The translations under genes and the position numbers were made by a program. From contig CM068839.1 in NCBI GenBank assembly GCA_028554795.2, positions 87,379,540-87,443,539 of the forward strand: a stretch of DNA of 64,000 nt, read 5' to 3'. The first letter of the stretch is position 1, and each line of letters starts with the position of its first letter. A model generated the notes under the pieces. The model was not told where the DNA came from. It worked only from the letters and a program-made list of their open reading frames with translations, and did not search any database. This DNA is from Sinohyriopsis cumingii. Taxonomy: Eukaryota; Mollusca; Bivalvia; Unionida; Unionidae. Shown here piece after piece: positions 51,970-64,000 of the stretch.

Positions 51970-52772
51970 CATACTTAATGCAAAATAATGGTGAAAGACA
52001 AACGTTAATTCAAATAAAGCATCGCACACATACACACGAATGCAACAAGTGTATACAGACATGATGTCTTCCGTCGTCATACTATATACACCGGCTAATC
52101 AACAATAACTACTTAAAAGTGTTTAATTCAATTTTTAAATTCACAAAAAATGTGAGAAATACAATAAAACTCAAGAAATCTTTATTTGTTGGTATTCCGC
52201 AGCGTAACAAATGGAACGTAACGCCCAGTGTAATTTCGACAATTTAGAACAAATCTTCATATGCGACAAAAAGATTTCAAAGAAACTATATATGTAATCT
52301 TTACTGGTTCGATCTACAAGTAAATAACTCCAGGATTCAGTTTATGGTGTACATTTCAAAAGGGAAATGGGATGAAATTATCTCGAAGTAATTGTAAGCA
52401 AAGTGTACTAAAAGATTACATAGCTCGCCTCTTTGAAGTAATTATAAACAATGTAATAAACGAGTATGTATCTCAACTATTTGATGTAATTGAAACCAGA
52501 GTATTAAAGCCGAGTAAATATCTCAACTCGTTGAAGTAACTGTATAACTGTAAAAAGAGTAATAAATAAGTATATATCTCAATTCTCTGAAGTAATTGTA
52601 ACCAAAATACAATAAATGATTACATAGCTCATCTCTTCAAGGTAATTGTATCTAGTCTAATAAACTATTACATATCTCAGCTCTTCCAAGCAATTGTTAA
52701 CAAAATGTAATAAATAACAGCTTAGATGACCTCTTCGATGCATTTAATAGTCTTCAGTTTACATAATAAAAA
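51970..52772. repeat. Short spacer (A to B), minisatellite 52385-52736
   Basis: Keeps ctctgaag (352 bp, no 1-nt loss), unlike the other array-2 B minisatellites. Confidence 0.85.
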
Positions 52773-53769
52773 CTAATTATCATGCAGGTCAATGGTCTTG
52801 GTGAGTTCAATGAACATCATGTAGAGTGGTTGACCTTGCTCTGTGTTCTTCTCTTGGAGTTGTCGTATGGAAAAGATCATGTCTGTCGTCGACCTGCCTG
52901 CTTTAAAGCCGCACTGGGATTCCAGGTGCACACGGTCCACCAGCAACTGCAGCCTGTTGAGTATAATGCGGGAATACACTTTGCCAACGATGCTCCGAAG
53001 CGAGATCCCTCTGTAATTATTACAGTTACTGAGGTCGCCATTGTTTTTGTAAACGGTATATCGCGCATATCTTGGAGGACCGCTCCTTTCCTCCCAGCAG
53101 AGACAAAGTAGCTCATGCAGCAGCTGAAGCAATGTTGGTTTCCCACGTTCGATAGCTTTGGGCGGATACTGTCACTACATGGTGCTTTGTCGTTGGGGAC
53201 GGAGTCGATTGCTTTGTTGAGCTCCTCTAAGGTGGGCACTTTGTGGAGCTCCTCTATGGTGGGCAGTTTTTATGCTGTTAGGGCTGCATCGGTGACTGAC
53301 ATTTCTTGGGAGCATAGCTCTGAGTAGTGTTCCACCCATCTGGCCATCTGTTGCTCGCAGTCAGTGATCTCCTCTCCCGTCAGAGATTTCTGGCGGACGA
53401 TCCCTTTCACCATAGGGTCTAGAGCCTTCTTGATATCACAGTACATACCTTGGATGTTTCCGGATTCGGCACTGCGCTGGAGTCCTTCACATAGTTGTTA
53501 CCAGTACTCGTTCGCGCACTGTCTAGCGATGTGTTGGGTGTTGCTTCGAGCGCTTCTGAGATCAGCAAGCATCCGTTCATTAGAGCATTTTTTGTAAGCT
53601 TTGAAGGCTTTTCATTTGGCTTCGATTATTGGTTCTATCCTTGATAGATGTGCGCTGAACTAGTGCCAAACGTGGCCATGGCTGTGCTGTAGATGACACC
53701 CTTCATGGCGCTCCACATGACTGTGGCATCGTGATCTGGCAGGTCTTGGAGTGCCTGTTCCAGGGCTAG
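52773..53769 (-). mobile_element. LINE linker plus RT fragment, B module copy 9 (variant subtype)
   Basis: Lacks the -1 lesion at ctctgtaatt. Instead it has a 1-nt loss in the G run at ~53161-53166 (gggcggatac) that breaks the frame upstream. A 119-codon part (53132-52773) remains. Other markers are gttgggg near 53192, tgtggagc near 53243 and ctgttccag near 53756. Shared with B copy 10. Confidence 0.84.
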
Positions 53770-55171
53770 TATGAGAATACAAGAGTATATCACAATTATG
53801 CTCATGCAGCTCTGAGATTTTTTCAGAGACGTACGAAAATTCAATCAAAATCCAATTAAACATTTTATAATTTCATTTGTATTAAATGTTCTAATTCGAG
53901 GTTATTAAAAGCTTATTACATGAATAAACTGCACAATTTTGCAGGTGCCACATTTTACTTAAATAAAAACAGACACCATGAAAAAGGAAAAATCAGCCAG
54001 ATATATTCATATATTACCAAAACATAATGCAAATAGACGTTTTTTTATATAAATTATTACAAAAAGTGCACATGTAAGATTTATAAATTCTTTGGTTGAT
54101 CTTTTTTATTCTGGCTGTGTCATACAGGAAATGTTTTTTAAACTAAACAGGCATTGGATATTGAAAATCAATTATAATCCTTATTATTGCAGCATATATA
54201 CTTGTCAATTATTCTGGCCAAGCATTATGCTATAAGAATTGCATTGCATAAATGGAAATATATTGTACTGCAAACCCACTTCCTCACATCCGACCCTGTT
54301 ATCTGTTCAATGAATGTATTCTACAAGTATCCTCAATGGCATGAATATCGGTTTTCTTTGAAATGTTTCAAACTTAATGCAAAATAACGGTGAAAGACAA
54401 ACGTTAATTCAAATAAAGCATCACACACATACACACGAATGCAACAAGTGTATACAGACATGATGTCTTCCTTCGTCATACTATATACACCGGCTGATCA
54501 ACAATAACTACTTAAAAGTGTTTTATTCAATTGTTAAATATGTAAAACATTTGAGAAATACAATAAAACCCAAGAAATTTGTATTTGTTGGTATTCCACA
54601 GCGTGACAAATGGAACGTAATTCCCAGTGTAATTTCGACAATTTAGAACAAATCTTCATAACCAACAAAAAGATTTCAAAGAAACTATATATGTAATCTT
54701 TACTGGTTCGATCTACAAGTAAATAGCTGCAGGATTCAGTTAATGGTGTACATTTCAAAAGGGAAATGGGATGAAAATGTCTCGAAGTAATTGTAACCAA
54801 AGTGTACTAAAAGATCACATAGCTCGCCTCTTTGAAGTAATTATAAACAATGTAATAAACAAGTACGTATCTCAACTATTTGATGTCATTGAAACCAGAG
54901 TACTAAAGCCGAGTAAATATCTCAACTCGGTGAAGTAACTGTATAACTGTAACAAGAGTAATAAATGAGTATATACTTCAACTCTCTGAAGTAATTGTAA
55001 CCAAAGTACAATAAATGATTACATAGCTCATCTCTTCAAGGTAATGGTAACTAGTCTAATAAACTATTACATATCTCAGCTCTTCCAAGCAATTGTAAAC
55101 AAAATGTAATAAATACCAGCTTAGATCACCTCTACGATGCATTTAATAGTCTTCAATTTACATAATAAAAA
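53770..55171. repeat. Long spacer (B to C), minisatellite 54784-55135
   Basis: Variant B spacer with gccagatat near 53996 and agacgttttttt near 54036. The minisatellite has atacttcaac near 54973 and aataccagc near 55113. Confidence 0.85.
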
Positions 55172-56194
55172 CTAATTATCATGCAGGTCAAAGGTCTTGG
55201 TGATTTCGATGAACATCATGTAGAGTGGTTGACCTTGCTCTGTGTTCTTCTCTTGGAGTTGTCGTATGGAAAAGATCCTGTCTGTCGTCGACCTGCCTGC
55301 TTTAAAGCCGCACTGGGATTCCAGGTGCACACGGTCCTCCAGCAACTGCAGCCTGTTGAGTATAATGCGGGCATACACTTTGCCAACGATGCTCAGAAGC
55401 GAGATCCCTCTGTAGTTATTACAGTCACTGAGGTCGCCATTGTTTTTGTAAACGGTATCTCGCGCATATCTTGGGGGACCGCTCCTTTCCTTCCAGCAGA
55501 GACAAAGTAGCTCATGCAGCGGCTGAAGCAATGTTGGTTTCCCACGTTCTATAGCTTTGGGCGGGATGCTGTCACTACCTGGTGCTTTGTCGTTTGGGTG
55601 GGAGTCGATTGCTTTGCTTTGCTCCTCTAAGGTGGGCACTTTGTCGAGCTCATCCATGGTGGGCAGTTTTTATGCTGCTAGGGGCCGCATCGGTGACTAG
55701 CATATCCTGGGAGTATAGCTCTGAGTAGTGTTCCACCCATCTGGCCATCTGTTGCTCACAGTCAGTGATCTCCTCTCCCCTCAGAGATTTCCGGGGAACG
55801 GCCCCTTTCACCGTAGGGCCTAGAGCCTTCTTGATACCACAGTACATACCTTGGATGTTTCCGGACTCGGCAGTGTGCTGGAGTCCTTCACATAGTTGTT
55901 ACCAGTACTCGTTCGCGCACTGTCTAGCGATTGTGTTGGGTGTTGCTTCGAGCACTTCTGAGATCAGCAAGCGTCCGTCCATTAAGGCATTTTTTTGTAA
56001 CGTTTGAAGGCTTTTCGTTTGTCTTCGATTATTGGTTCCATCCTTGATAGATGTGCGTTGAACCAGTCCTGCCTGGGCCCTTCCTTTTTGCCAAACATGG
56101 CCATGGCTGTGCTGTAGATTGCACCCTTCATGGCGTTCCACATGGCTGTGGCATCGTGGTCTGGCAGGTCCTGGAGTGTCTGGTCCAGGGCTAG
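55172..56194 (-). mobile_element. LINE linker plus RT fragment, C module copy 8
   Basis: 161-codon RT frame (55657-55172) is open. Private changes: LLEDRVH (gtcctcc near 55334) and EEQSKAID (ctttgctttgctcc near 55612). Some positions (aaagatcc, gggcggg) look ancestral relative to other C copies. Confidence 0.86.
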
Positions 56195-57573
56195 TATGAC
56201 AATACAAGAGTATATCACAATTTTACTATTGCAGCTCTGAGATTGTTTCAGAGACGTACGACCATTCAATCAAAATGCAATTAAACATTTTATAATTTGA
56301 TTGGTATTGAATGTTCTAGTTCGAGGTTATCAAAAGCAAATTACATGAAAGAACTGCACAATTCTGCAGGTGCCACATTTTACTTATATAAACACATGTA
56401 CCATGGAAAAGGAAAAAAATAGCCAAATAGATTCATATATTACCAAAACATAATGCAAATAGACTTTTTTTAAATATAAATTATTACAAAAAGTGCACGT
56501 GTAAGATTTATAAATTCTTTGATTGATCTTTTTTATTCTGGCTGTGTCATACAGCAGCTGGATATTTAAAATCAGTTATAATCCTTATTACTGTAGCATA
56601 TATACTTGTTAATTATTCTGACCAAGCATTATGTTATGAGAATTGCATTGCATAAATGGAAATATATTGTACTGCAAACCCACTTCCTCACATCCGACCC
56701 TGTTATCTGTTCAATGAATGTATTCTACAAGTATGCTCAGTGGCATGAATATGTGTTTTCTCTGAAATGTTTCAAACTTAATGCAAAATAATGGTGAAAG
56801 ACAAACGTTAATTCAAATAAAGCATCACACACATACACACGAATGCAACAAGTGTATACAGACAGGATGTCTTTCTTTGTCATACTATTTACACCGATAA
56901 ATCAACAATAACTACTTAAAAGTGTTTTATTCAATTTTTAAATTCGGAAAAATGTGAGAAATACAATAAAACTCAAGAAATATTTATTTGTTGGTATTCC
57001 GCAGCGTGACAAATGGAACGTAACGCTCAGTGTAATTTCGACAATTTAGAACAAATGTTCATAACCGACAAAAAGATTTCAAAGAAACTATATATGTAAT
57101 CTTTACTGGTTCGATCTACAAGTAAATAGCTGCAGGATTCAGTTAATGGTGTACATTTCAAAAGGGAAATGGGATGAAATTGTCTCGAAGTAATTGTAAC
57201 CAAAGTGTACTAAAAGATTACATAGCTCGCCTCTTTGAAGTAATTATAAACAATGTAATAAACGAGTATGTATCTCAACAATTTGATGTAATTGTAACCA
57301 GAGTACTAAAGCCGAGTAAATATCTCAACTCGTTGAAGCAACTGTATAACTGTAACAAGAGTAATAAATGAGTATATATCACAACTCTCTGAAGTACTTG
57401 TAACCAAAGTACAATAAATGATTTCATAGCTCATCTCTTAGAGGTAATTGTAACTAGTCTAATAAACTATTACATATCTCAGCTCTTCCAAGCAATTGTA
57501 AACAAAATGTAATAAATAACAGCTTAGATGACCGCTTCGATGCATTTAATAGTCTTCAGTTTACATAATAAAA
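56195..57573. repeat. Long spacer (C to A), minisatellite 57187-57538
   Basis: Second-slot C spacer with private ttttactattgc near 56221 and cagcagctgg near 56553. Confidence 0.85.
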
Positions 57574-58163
57574 CTAATTATCATGCAGGTCAAAGGTCTT
57601 GGTGAGGTCGATGAACATCATGTAGAGTGGTTGACCTTGCTCTGTGTTCTTCTCTTGGAGTTGTCGTATGGAAAATATCCTGTCTGTCGTCGACCTGCCT
57701 GCATTAAAGCCGCACTGGGATTCCAGGTGCACACTGTCCGCCAGCAACTGCAGCCTGTTGAATATAATGCGGGCATACACGTTGCCAACGATGCTCAGAA
57801 GCGAGATCAAGCGAGATCCCTCTGTAATTATTACAGTCACTGAGGTCGCCATTGTTTTTGTAAACGGTATCTCGCGCATGTCTTGGGGATCCGCTCCTTC
57901 CTCCCAGCAGAGACAAAGTAGCTCATGCAGTGGCTGAAGCAATGTTTGTTTCTCACGTTCGATAGCTTCGGGCGGGATGATGTCACTACCTGGTGCTTTG
58001 TCGTTTGGGAGGGAGTCAATTGCTTTGCTGAGCTCCTCTAAGGTGGGCACTTTGTTGAGCTCGTCCATGGTTAGCAGTTTTTATGCTGCTAGGGGCCGCA
58101 TCGGTGACAGACATTTCTTTGGAGTATAGCTCTAGGTAGTGTTCCACCCATCTGGCCATCTGT
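57574..58163 (-). mobile_element. LINE RT fragment, A module copy 13
   Basis: 164-codon frame (58068-57574), Pro variant, last slot of the unit. Confidence 0.85.
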
Positions 58164-58966
58164 CATACTTAATGCAAAATAATGGTGAAAGACAAACGTT
58201 AATTCAAATAAAGCATCGCACACATACACACGAATGCAACAAGTGTATATAGACATGATGTCTTCCGTCGTCATACTATATACACCGGCTAATCAACAAT
58301 AACTACTTAAAAGTGTTTTATTCAATTGTTAAATATGTAAAACATTTGAGAAATACAATAAAACCCAAGAAATTTGAATTTGTTGGTATTCCACAGCGTG
58401 ACAAATGGAACGTAATTCCCAGTGTAATTTCGACAATTTAGAACAAATCTTCATAACCAACAAAAAGATTTCAAAGAAACTATATATGTAATCTTTACTG
58501 GTTCGATCTACAAGTAAATAGCTGCAGGATTCAGTTAATGGTGTACATTTCAAAAGGGAAATGGGATGAAAATGTCTCGAAGTAATTGTAACCAAAGTGT
58601 AGTAAAAGATCACATAGCTCGCCTCTTTGAAGTAATTATAAACAATGTAATAAACAAGTACGTATCTCAACTATTTGATGTCATTGAAACCAGAGTACTA
58701 AAGCCGAGTAAATATCTCAACTCGGTGAAGTAACTGTATAACTGTAACAAGAGTAATAAATGAGTATATATCTCAACTCTCTGAAGTAATTGTAACCAAA
58801 GTACAATAAATGATTACATAGCTCATCTCTTCAAGGTAATGGTAACTAGTCTAATAAACTATTACATATCTCAGCTCTTCCAAGCAATTGTAAACAAAAT
58901 GTAATAAATAACAGCTTAGATCACCTCTACGATGCATTTAATAGTCTTCAATTTACATAATAAAAA
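58164..58966. repeat. Short spacer (A to C), minisatellite 58579-58930
   Basis: Copy of 28201-29003. Confidence 0.85.
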
Positions 58967-59989
58967 CTAATTATCATGCAGGTCAAAGGTCTTGGTGATT
59001 TCGATGAACATCATGTAGAGTGGTTGACCTTGCTCTGTGTTCTTCTCTTGGAGTTGTCGTATGGAAAAAATCCTGTCTGTCGTCGACCTGCCTGCTTTAA
59101 AGCCGCACTGGGATTCCAGGTGCACACAGTCCGCCAGCAACTGCAGCCTGTTGAGTATAATGCGGGCATACACTTTGCCAACGATGCTCAGAAGCGAGAT
59201 CCCTCTGTAATTATTACAGTCACTGAGGTCGCCATTGTTTTTGTAAACGGTATCTCGCGCATATCTTGGGGGACCGCTCCTTTCCTTCCTGCAGAGACAA
59301 AGTAGCTCATGCAGCGGCTAAAGCAATGTTGGTTTCCCACGTTCTATAGCTTTGGGCAGGATGCTGTCACTACCTGGTGCTTTGTCGTTTGGGTGGGAGT
59401 CGAGTGCTTTGCTGAGCTCCTCTAAGGTGGGCACTTTGTCGAGCTCATCCATGGTGGGCAGTTTTTATGCTGCTAGGGGCCGCATCGGTGACTAGCATAT
59501 CCTGGGAGTATAGCTCTGAGTAGTGTTCCACCCATCTGGCCATCTGTTGCTCACAGTCAGTGATCTCCTCTCCCCTCAGAGATTTCCGGGGAACGGCCCC
59601 TTTCACCGTAGGGCCTAGAGCCTTCTTGATACCACAGTACATACCTTGGATGTTTCCGGACTCGGCAGTGTGCTGGAGTCCTTCACATAGTTGTTACCAG
59701 TACTCGTTCGCGCACTGTCTAGCGATTGTGTTGGGTGTTGCTTCGAGCACTTCTGAGATCAGCAAGCGTCCGTCCATTAAGGCATTTTTTTGTAACGTTT
59801 GAAGGCTTTTCGTTTGTCTTCGATTATTGGTTCCATCCTTGATAGATGTGCGTTGAACCAGTCCTGCCTGGGCCGTTCCTTTTTGCCAAACATGGCCATG
59901 GCTGTGCTGTAGATTGCACCCTTCATGGCGTTCCACATGGCTGTGGCATCGTGGTCTGGCAGGTCCTGGAGTGTCTGGTCCAGGGCTAG
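58967..59989 (-). mobile_element. LINE linker plus RT fragment, C module copy 9 (first-slot subtype)
   Basis: In-frame TAG at 59318-59320 and LADCVH. Private A-to-T at ~59290 (cttcctgcag). Confidence 0.86.
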
Positions 59990-61368
59990 TATGACAATAC
60001 AAGAGTATATCACAATTCTACTAGTGCAGCTCTGAGATTGTTTCAGAGACGTACGACCATTCAATCAAAATGCAATTAAACATTTTATAATTTGATTGGT
60101 ATTGAATGTTCTAGTTCGAGGTTATCAAAAGCAAATTACATGAAAGAACTGCACAATTCTGCAGGTGCCACATTTTACTTATATAAACACATGTACCATG
60201 GAAAAGGAAAAAAATAGCCTAATAGATTCATATATTACCAAAACATAATGCAAATAGACTTTTTTTAAATATAAATTATTACAAAAAGTGCACGTGTAAG
60301 ATTTATAAATTCTTTGATTGATCTTTTTTATTCTGGCTGTGTCATACAGCAGTTGGATATTTAAAATCAGTTATAATCCTTATTACTGCAGCATATATAC
60401 TTGTTAATTATTCTGACCAAGCATTATGCTATGAGAATTGCATTGCATAAATGGAAATATATTGTACTGCAAACCCACTTCCTCACATCCGACCCTGTTA
60501 TCTGTTCAATGAATGTATTCTACAAGTATGCTCAGTGGCATGAATATGTGTTTTCTCTGAAATGTTTCAAACTTAATGCAAAATAATGGTGAAAGACAAA
60601 CGTTAATTCAAATAAAGCATCACACACATACACACGAATGCAACAAGTGTATACAGACAGGATGTCTTTCTTTGTCATACTATTTACACCGATAAATCAA
60701 CAATAACTACTTAAAAGTGTTTTATTCAATTTTTAAATTCGGAAAAATGTGAGAAATACAATAAAACTCAAGAAATATTTATTTGTTGGTATTCCGCAGC
60801 GTGACAAATGGAACGTAACGCTCAGTGTAATTTCGACAATTTAGAACAAATGTTCATAACCGACAAAAAGATTTCAAAGAAACTATATATGTAATCTTTA
60901 CTGGTTCGATCTACAAGTAAATAGCTGCAGGATTCAGCTAATGGTGTACATTTCAAAAGGGAAATGGGATGAAATTGTCTCGAAGTAATTGTAACCAAAG
61001 TGTACTAAAAGATTACATAGCTCGCCTCTTTGAAGTAATTATAAACAATGTAATAAACGAGTATGTATCTCAACAATTTGATGTAATTGTAACCAGAGTA
61101 CTAAAGCCGAGTAAATATCTCAACTCGTTGAAGCAACTGTATAACTGTAACAAGAGTAATAAATGAGTATATATCTCAACTCTCTGAAGTAATTGTAACC
61201 AAAGTACAATAAATGATTACATAGCTCATCTCTTAGAGGTAATTGTAACTAGTCTAATAAACTATTACATATCTCAGCTCTTCCAAGCAATTGTAAACAA
61301 AATGTAATAAATAACAGCTTAGATGACCTCTTCGATGCATTTAATAGTCTTCAGTTTACATAATAAAA
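59990..61368. repeat. Long spacer (C to A), minisatellite 60982-61333
   Basis: Copy of 50001-51379, including agcctaat near 60217. Confidence 0.85.
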
Positions 61369-61958
61369 CTAATTATCATGCAGGTCAAAGGTCTTGGTGA
61401 GGTCGATGAACATCATGTAGAGTGGTTGACCTTGCTCTGTGTTCTTCTCTTGGAGTTGTCGTATGGAAAATATCCTGTCTGTCGTCGATCAGCCTGCATT
61501 AAAGCCGCACTGGGATTCCAGGTGCACACTGTCCGCCAGCAACTGCAGCCTGTTGAATATAATGCGGGCATACACGTTGCCAACGATGCTCAGAAGCGAG
61601 ATCAAGCGAGATCCCTCTGTAATTATTACAGTCACTGAGGTCGCCATTGTTTTTGTAAACGGTGTCTCGCGCATGTCTTGGGGATCCGCTCCTTCCTCCC
61701 AGCAGAGACAAAGTAGCCCATGCAGTGGCTGAAGCAATGTTTGTTTCCCACGTTCGATAGCTTCGGGCGGGATGATGTCACTACCTGGTGCTTTGTCGTT
61801 TGGGAGGGAGTCGATTGCTTTGCTGAGCTCCTCTAAGGTGGGCACTTTGTCGAACTCATCCATGGTGGGCAGTTTTTATGCTGCTAGGGGCCGCATCGGT
61901 GACAGACATTTCTTGGGAGTATAGCTCTAGGTAGTGTTCCACCCATCTGGCCATCTGT
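61369..61958 (-). mobile_element. LINE RT fragment, A module copy 14 (variant subtype)
   Basis: 124-codon frame (61863-61489) cut by the same TGA as A copy 12, with the same marker set. Confidence 0.85.
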
Positions 61959-62761
61959 CATACTTAATGCAAAATAATGGTGAAAGACAAACGTTAATTC
62001 AAATAAAGCATCGCACACATACACACGAATGCAACAAGTGTATACAGACATGATGTCTTCCGTCGTCATACTATATACACCGGCTAATCAACAATAACTA
62101 CTTAAAAGTGTTTAATTCAATTTTTAAATTCACAAAAAATGTGAGAAATACAATAAAACTCAAGAAATCTTTATTTGTTGGTATTCCGCAGCGTAACAAA
62201 TGGAACGTAACGCCCAGTGTAATTTCGACAATTTAGAACAAATCTTCATATGCGACAAAAAGATTTCAAAGAAACTATATATGTAATCTTTACTGGTTCG
62301 ATCTACAAGTAAATAACTCCAGGATTCAGTTTATGGTGTACATTTCAAAAGGGAAATGGGATGAAATTATCTCGAAGTAATTGTAAGCAAAGTGTACTAA
62401 AAGATTACATAGCTCGCCTCTTTGAAGTAATTATAAACAATGTAATAAACGAGTATGTATCTCAACTATTTGATGTAATTGAAACCAGAGTATTAAAGCC
62501 GAGTAAATATCTCAACTCGTTGAAGTAACTGTATAACTGTAAAAAGAGTAATAAATAAGTATATATCTCAATTCTCTGAAGTAATTGTAACCAAAATACA
62601 ATAAATGATTACATAGCTCATCTCTTCAAGGTAATTGTATCTAGTCTAATAAACTATTACATATCTCAGCTCTTCCAAGCAATTGTTAACAAAATGTAAT
62701 AAATAACAGCTTAGATGACCTCTTCGATGCATTTAATAGTCTTCAGTTTACATAATAAAAA
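61959..62761. repeat. Short spacer (A to B), minisatellite 62374-62725
   Basis: Copy of 51970-52772. Confidence 0.85.
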
Positions 62762-63758
62762 CTAATTATCATGCAGGTCAATGGTCTTGGTGAGTTCAAT
62801 GAACATCATGTAGAGTGGTTGACCTTGCTCTGTGTTCTTCTCTTGGAGTTGTCGTATGGAAAAGATCATGTCTGTCGTCGACCTGCCTGCTTTAAAGCCG
62901 CACTGGGATTCCAGGTGCACACGGTCCACCAGCAACTGCAGCCTGTTGAGTATAATGCGGGAATACACTTTGCCAACGATGCTCCGAAGCGAGATCCCTC
63001 TGTAATTATTACAGTTACTGAGGTCGCCATTGTTTTTGTAAACGGTATATCGCGCATATCTTGGAGGACCGCTCCTTTACTCCCAGCAGAGACAAAGTAG
63101 CTCATGCAGCAGCTGAAGCAATGTTGGTTTCCCACGTTCGATAGCTTTGGGCGGATACTGTCACTACATGGTGCTTTGTCGTTGGGGACGGAGTCGATTG
63201 CTTTGTTGAGCTCCTCTAAGGTGGGCACTTTGTGGAGCTCCTCTATGGTGGGCAGTTTTTATGCTGTTAGGGCTGCATCGGTGACTGACATTTCTTGGGA
63301 GCATAGCTCTGAGTAGTGTTCCACCCATCTGGCCATCTGTTGCTCGCAGTCAGTGATCTCCTCTCCCGTCAGAGATTTCTGGCGGACGATCCCTTTCACC
63401 ATAGGGTCTAGAGCCTTCTTGATATCACAGTACATACCTTGGATGTTTCCGGATTCGGCACTGCGCTGGAGTCCTTCACATAGTTGTTACCAGTACTCGT
63501 TCGCGCACTGTCTAGCGATGTGTTGGGTGTTGCTTCGAGCGCTTCTGAGATCAGCAAGCATCCGTTCATTAGGGCATTTTTTGTAAGCTTTGAAGGCTTT
63601 TCATTTGGCTTCGATTATTGGTTCTATCCTTGATAGATGTGCGCTGAACTAGTGCCAAACGTGGCCATGGATGTGCTGTAGATGACACCCTTCATGGCGC
63701 TCCACATGACTGTGGCATCGTGATCTGGCAGGTCTTGGAGTGCCTGTTCCAGGGCTAG
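62762..63758 (-). mobile_element. LINE linker plus RT fragment, B module copy 10 (variant subtype)
   Basis: Same lesions as B copy 9. Private changes are tttactccc near 63077 and atggatgtg near 63667. Confidence 0.84.
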
Positions 63759-64000
63759 TATGAGAATACAAGAGTATATCACAATTATGCTCATGCAGCT
63801 CTGAGATTTTTTCAGAGACGTACGAAAATTCAATCAAAATCCAATTAAACATTTTATAATTTCATTTGTATTAAATGTTCTAATTCGAGGTTATTAAAAG
63901 CTTATTACATGAATAAACTGCACAATTTTGCAGGTGCCACATTTTACTTAAATAAAAACAGACACCATGAAAAAGGAAAAATCAGCCAGATATATTCATA
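63759..64000. repeat. Long spacer after B, cut by window end
   Basis: First 242 bp of a variant B spacer (gccagatat near 63985), showing that the array continues beyond the window. Confidence 0.85.

Larger units (their letters stand above)
48590..58578. repeat. Array 2 unit 4 (C-A-B-C-A), 9,989 bp
   Basis: Modules at 48978 (C), 51380 (A), 52773 (B), 55172 (C) and 57574 (A). The A at 51380 and B at 52773 are a distinct variant pair seen again only in unit 5. Confidence 0.93.
18629..64000. repeat. Array 2: C-A-B-C-A higher-order tandem repeat, ~9,987-bp period
   Basis: Landmarks of the first C of each unit lie at 19026, 29013, 39000, 48987 and 58976 (steps 9987, 9987, 9987, 9989). The second C lies at 25218, 35205, 45193 and 55181 (steps 9987, 9988, 9988). 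Module order in each full unit is C-A-B-C-A. The two C slots have consistent diagnostic differences, which makes this a true higher-order repeat and not a simple ~2.4-kb satellite. It runs off the right end of the window. Confidence 0.95.
58579..64000. repeat. Array 2 unit 5 (C-A-B...), partial
   Basis: Modules at 58967 (C), 61369 (A) and 62762 (B). Cut by the window end in the spacer after B. Confidence 0.93.

Noticed and set aside
1..64000. CRISPR array or other spacer-repeat immunity system
   Set aside because: The ~50-bp monomers are diverged, contiguous and have no unique spacers. There are no cas-like proteins, and the context is eukaryotic.
1..64000. Active retrotransposon or domesticated RT gene
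   Set aside because: All 33 copies lack the RT after motif A. B and C copies have frameshifts or stops and a Glu in place of the first catalytic Asp. No copy has an endonuclease domain, a 3' end or target-site duplications.
1..64000. LTR retrotransposon or DNA transposon with terminal repeats
   Set aside because: The direct repeats are whole-module tandem copies. I saw no terminal inverted repeats, primer binding site, protease, integrase or transposase motifs.

Overview
The window is a single tandem repeat array from a eukaryotic, probably metazoan, genome. It contains no recognisable host gene, RNA gene, CRISPR array or prokaryotic-style operon. The only sequence with recognisable protein homology is a degraded fragment of a non-LTR (LINE-type) retrotransposon. 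It covers part of the linker upstream of the reverse transcriptase (RT) and the RT domain up to motif A. The fragment occurs 33 times, always on the minus strand, and is embedded in AT-rich sequence. RTs of this kind are common in fish, molluscs, cnidarians and other animals, so the species cannot be named from it.

The basic module, read on the + strand, has three parts: (1) a minisatellite of six or seven ~50-bp monomers; (2) the antisense LINE fragment, starting just after RT motif A; (3) an AT-rich spacer with no coding signal. Three diverged module types recur. C (~2.40 kb) is the least damaged. B (~2.34-2.40 kb) has a 22-nt deletion in the LINE linker. A (~1.39 kb) lost ~1.02 kb of LINE linker and spacer. 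There are 14 A, 10 B and 9 C copies.

Modules are organised into two adjoining higher-order repeats (HORs). From 1 to about 16.5 kb the order is A-B repeated, with a 3,735-bp period. From 18.6 kb to the end the order is C-A-B-C-A, with a 9,987-bp period (9,989 once), through four full units and a partial fifth. The changeover lies inside one B module (about 16.5-16.9 kb). It is followed by a C copy that mixes markers of the two C subtypes. Corresponding positions in successive HOR units differ by only scattered single bases, whereas A, B and C differ clearly from each other. This is the expected pattern when a diverged multi-module block is amplified recently by unequal exchange. The array runs off both ends of the window.

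No copy can encode a working RT. The fragment stops after motif A, so the YxDD motif and the thumb are absent, and frameshifts and stops are present throughout. The interest is structural: a LINE fragment frozen into a two-tier satellite, with visible deletion, monomer loss, patch conversion and HOR switching. An assembly effect on copy number cannot be excluded from sequence alone.
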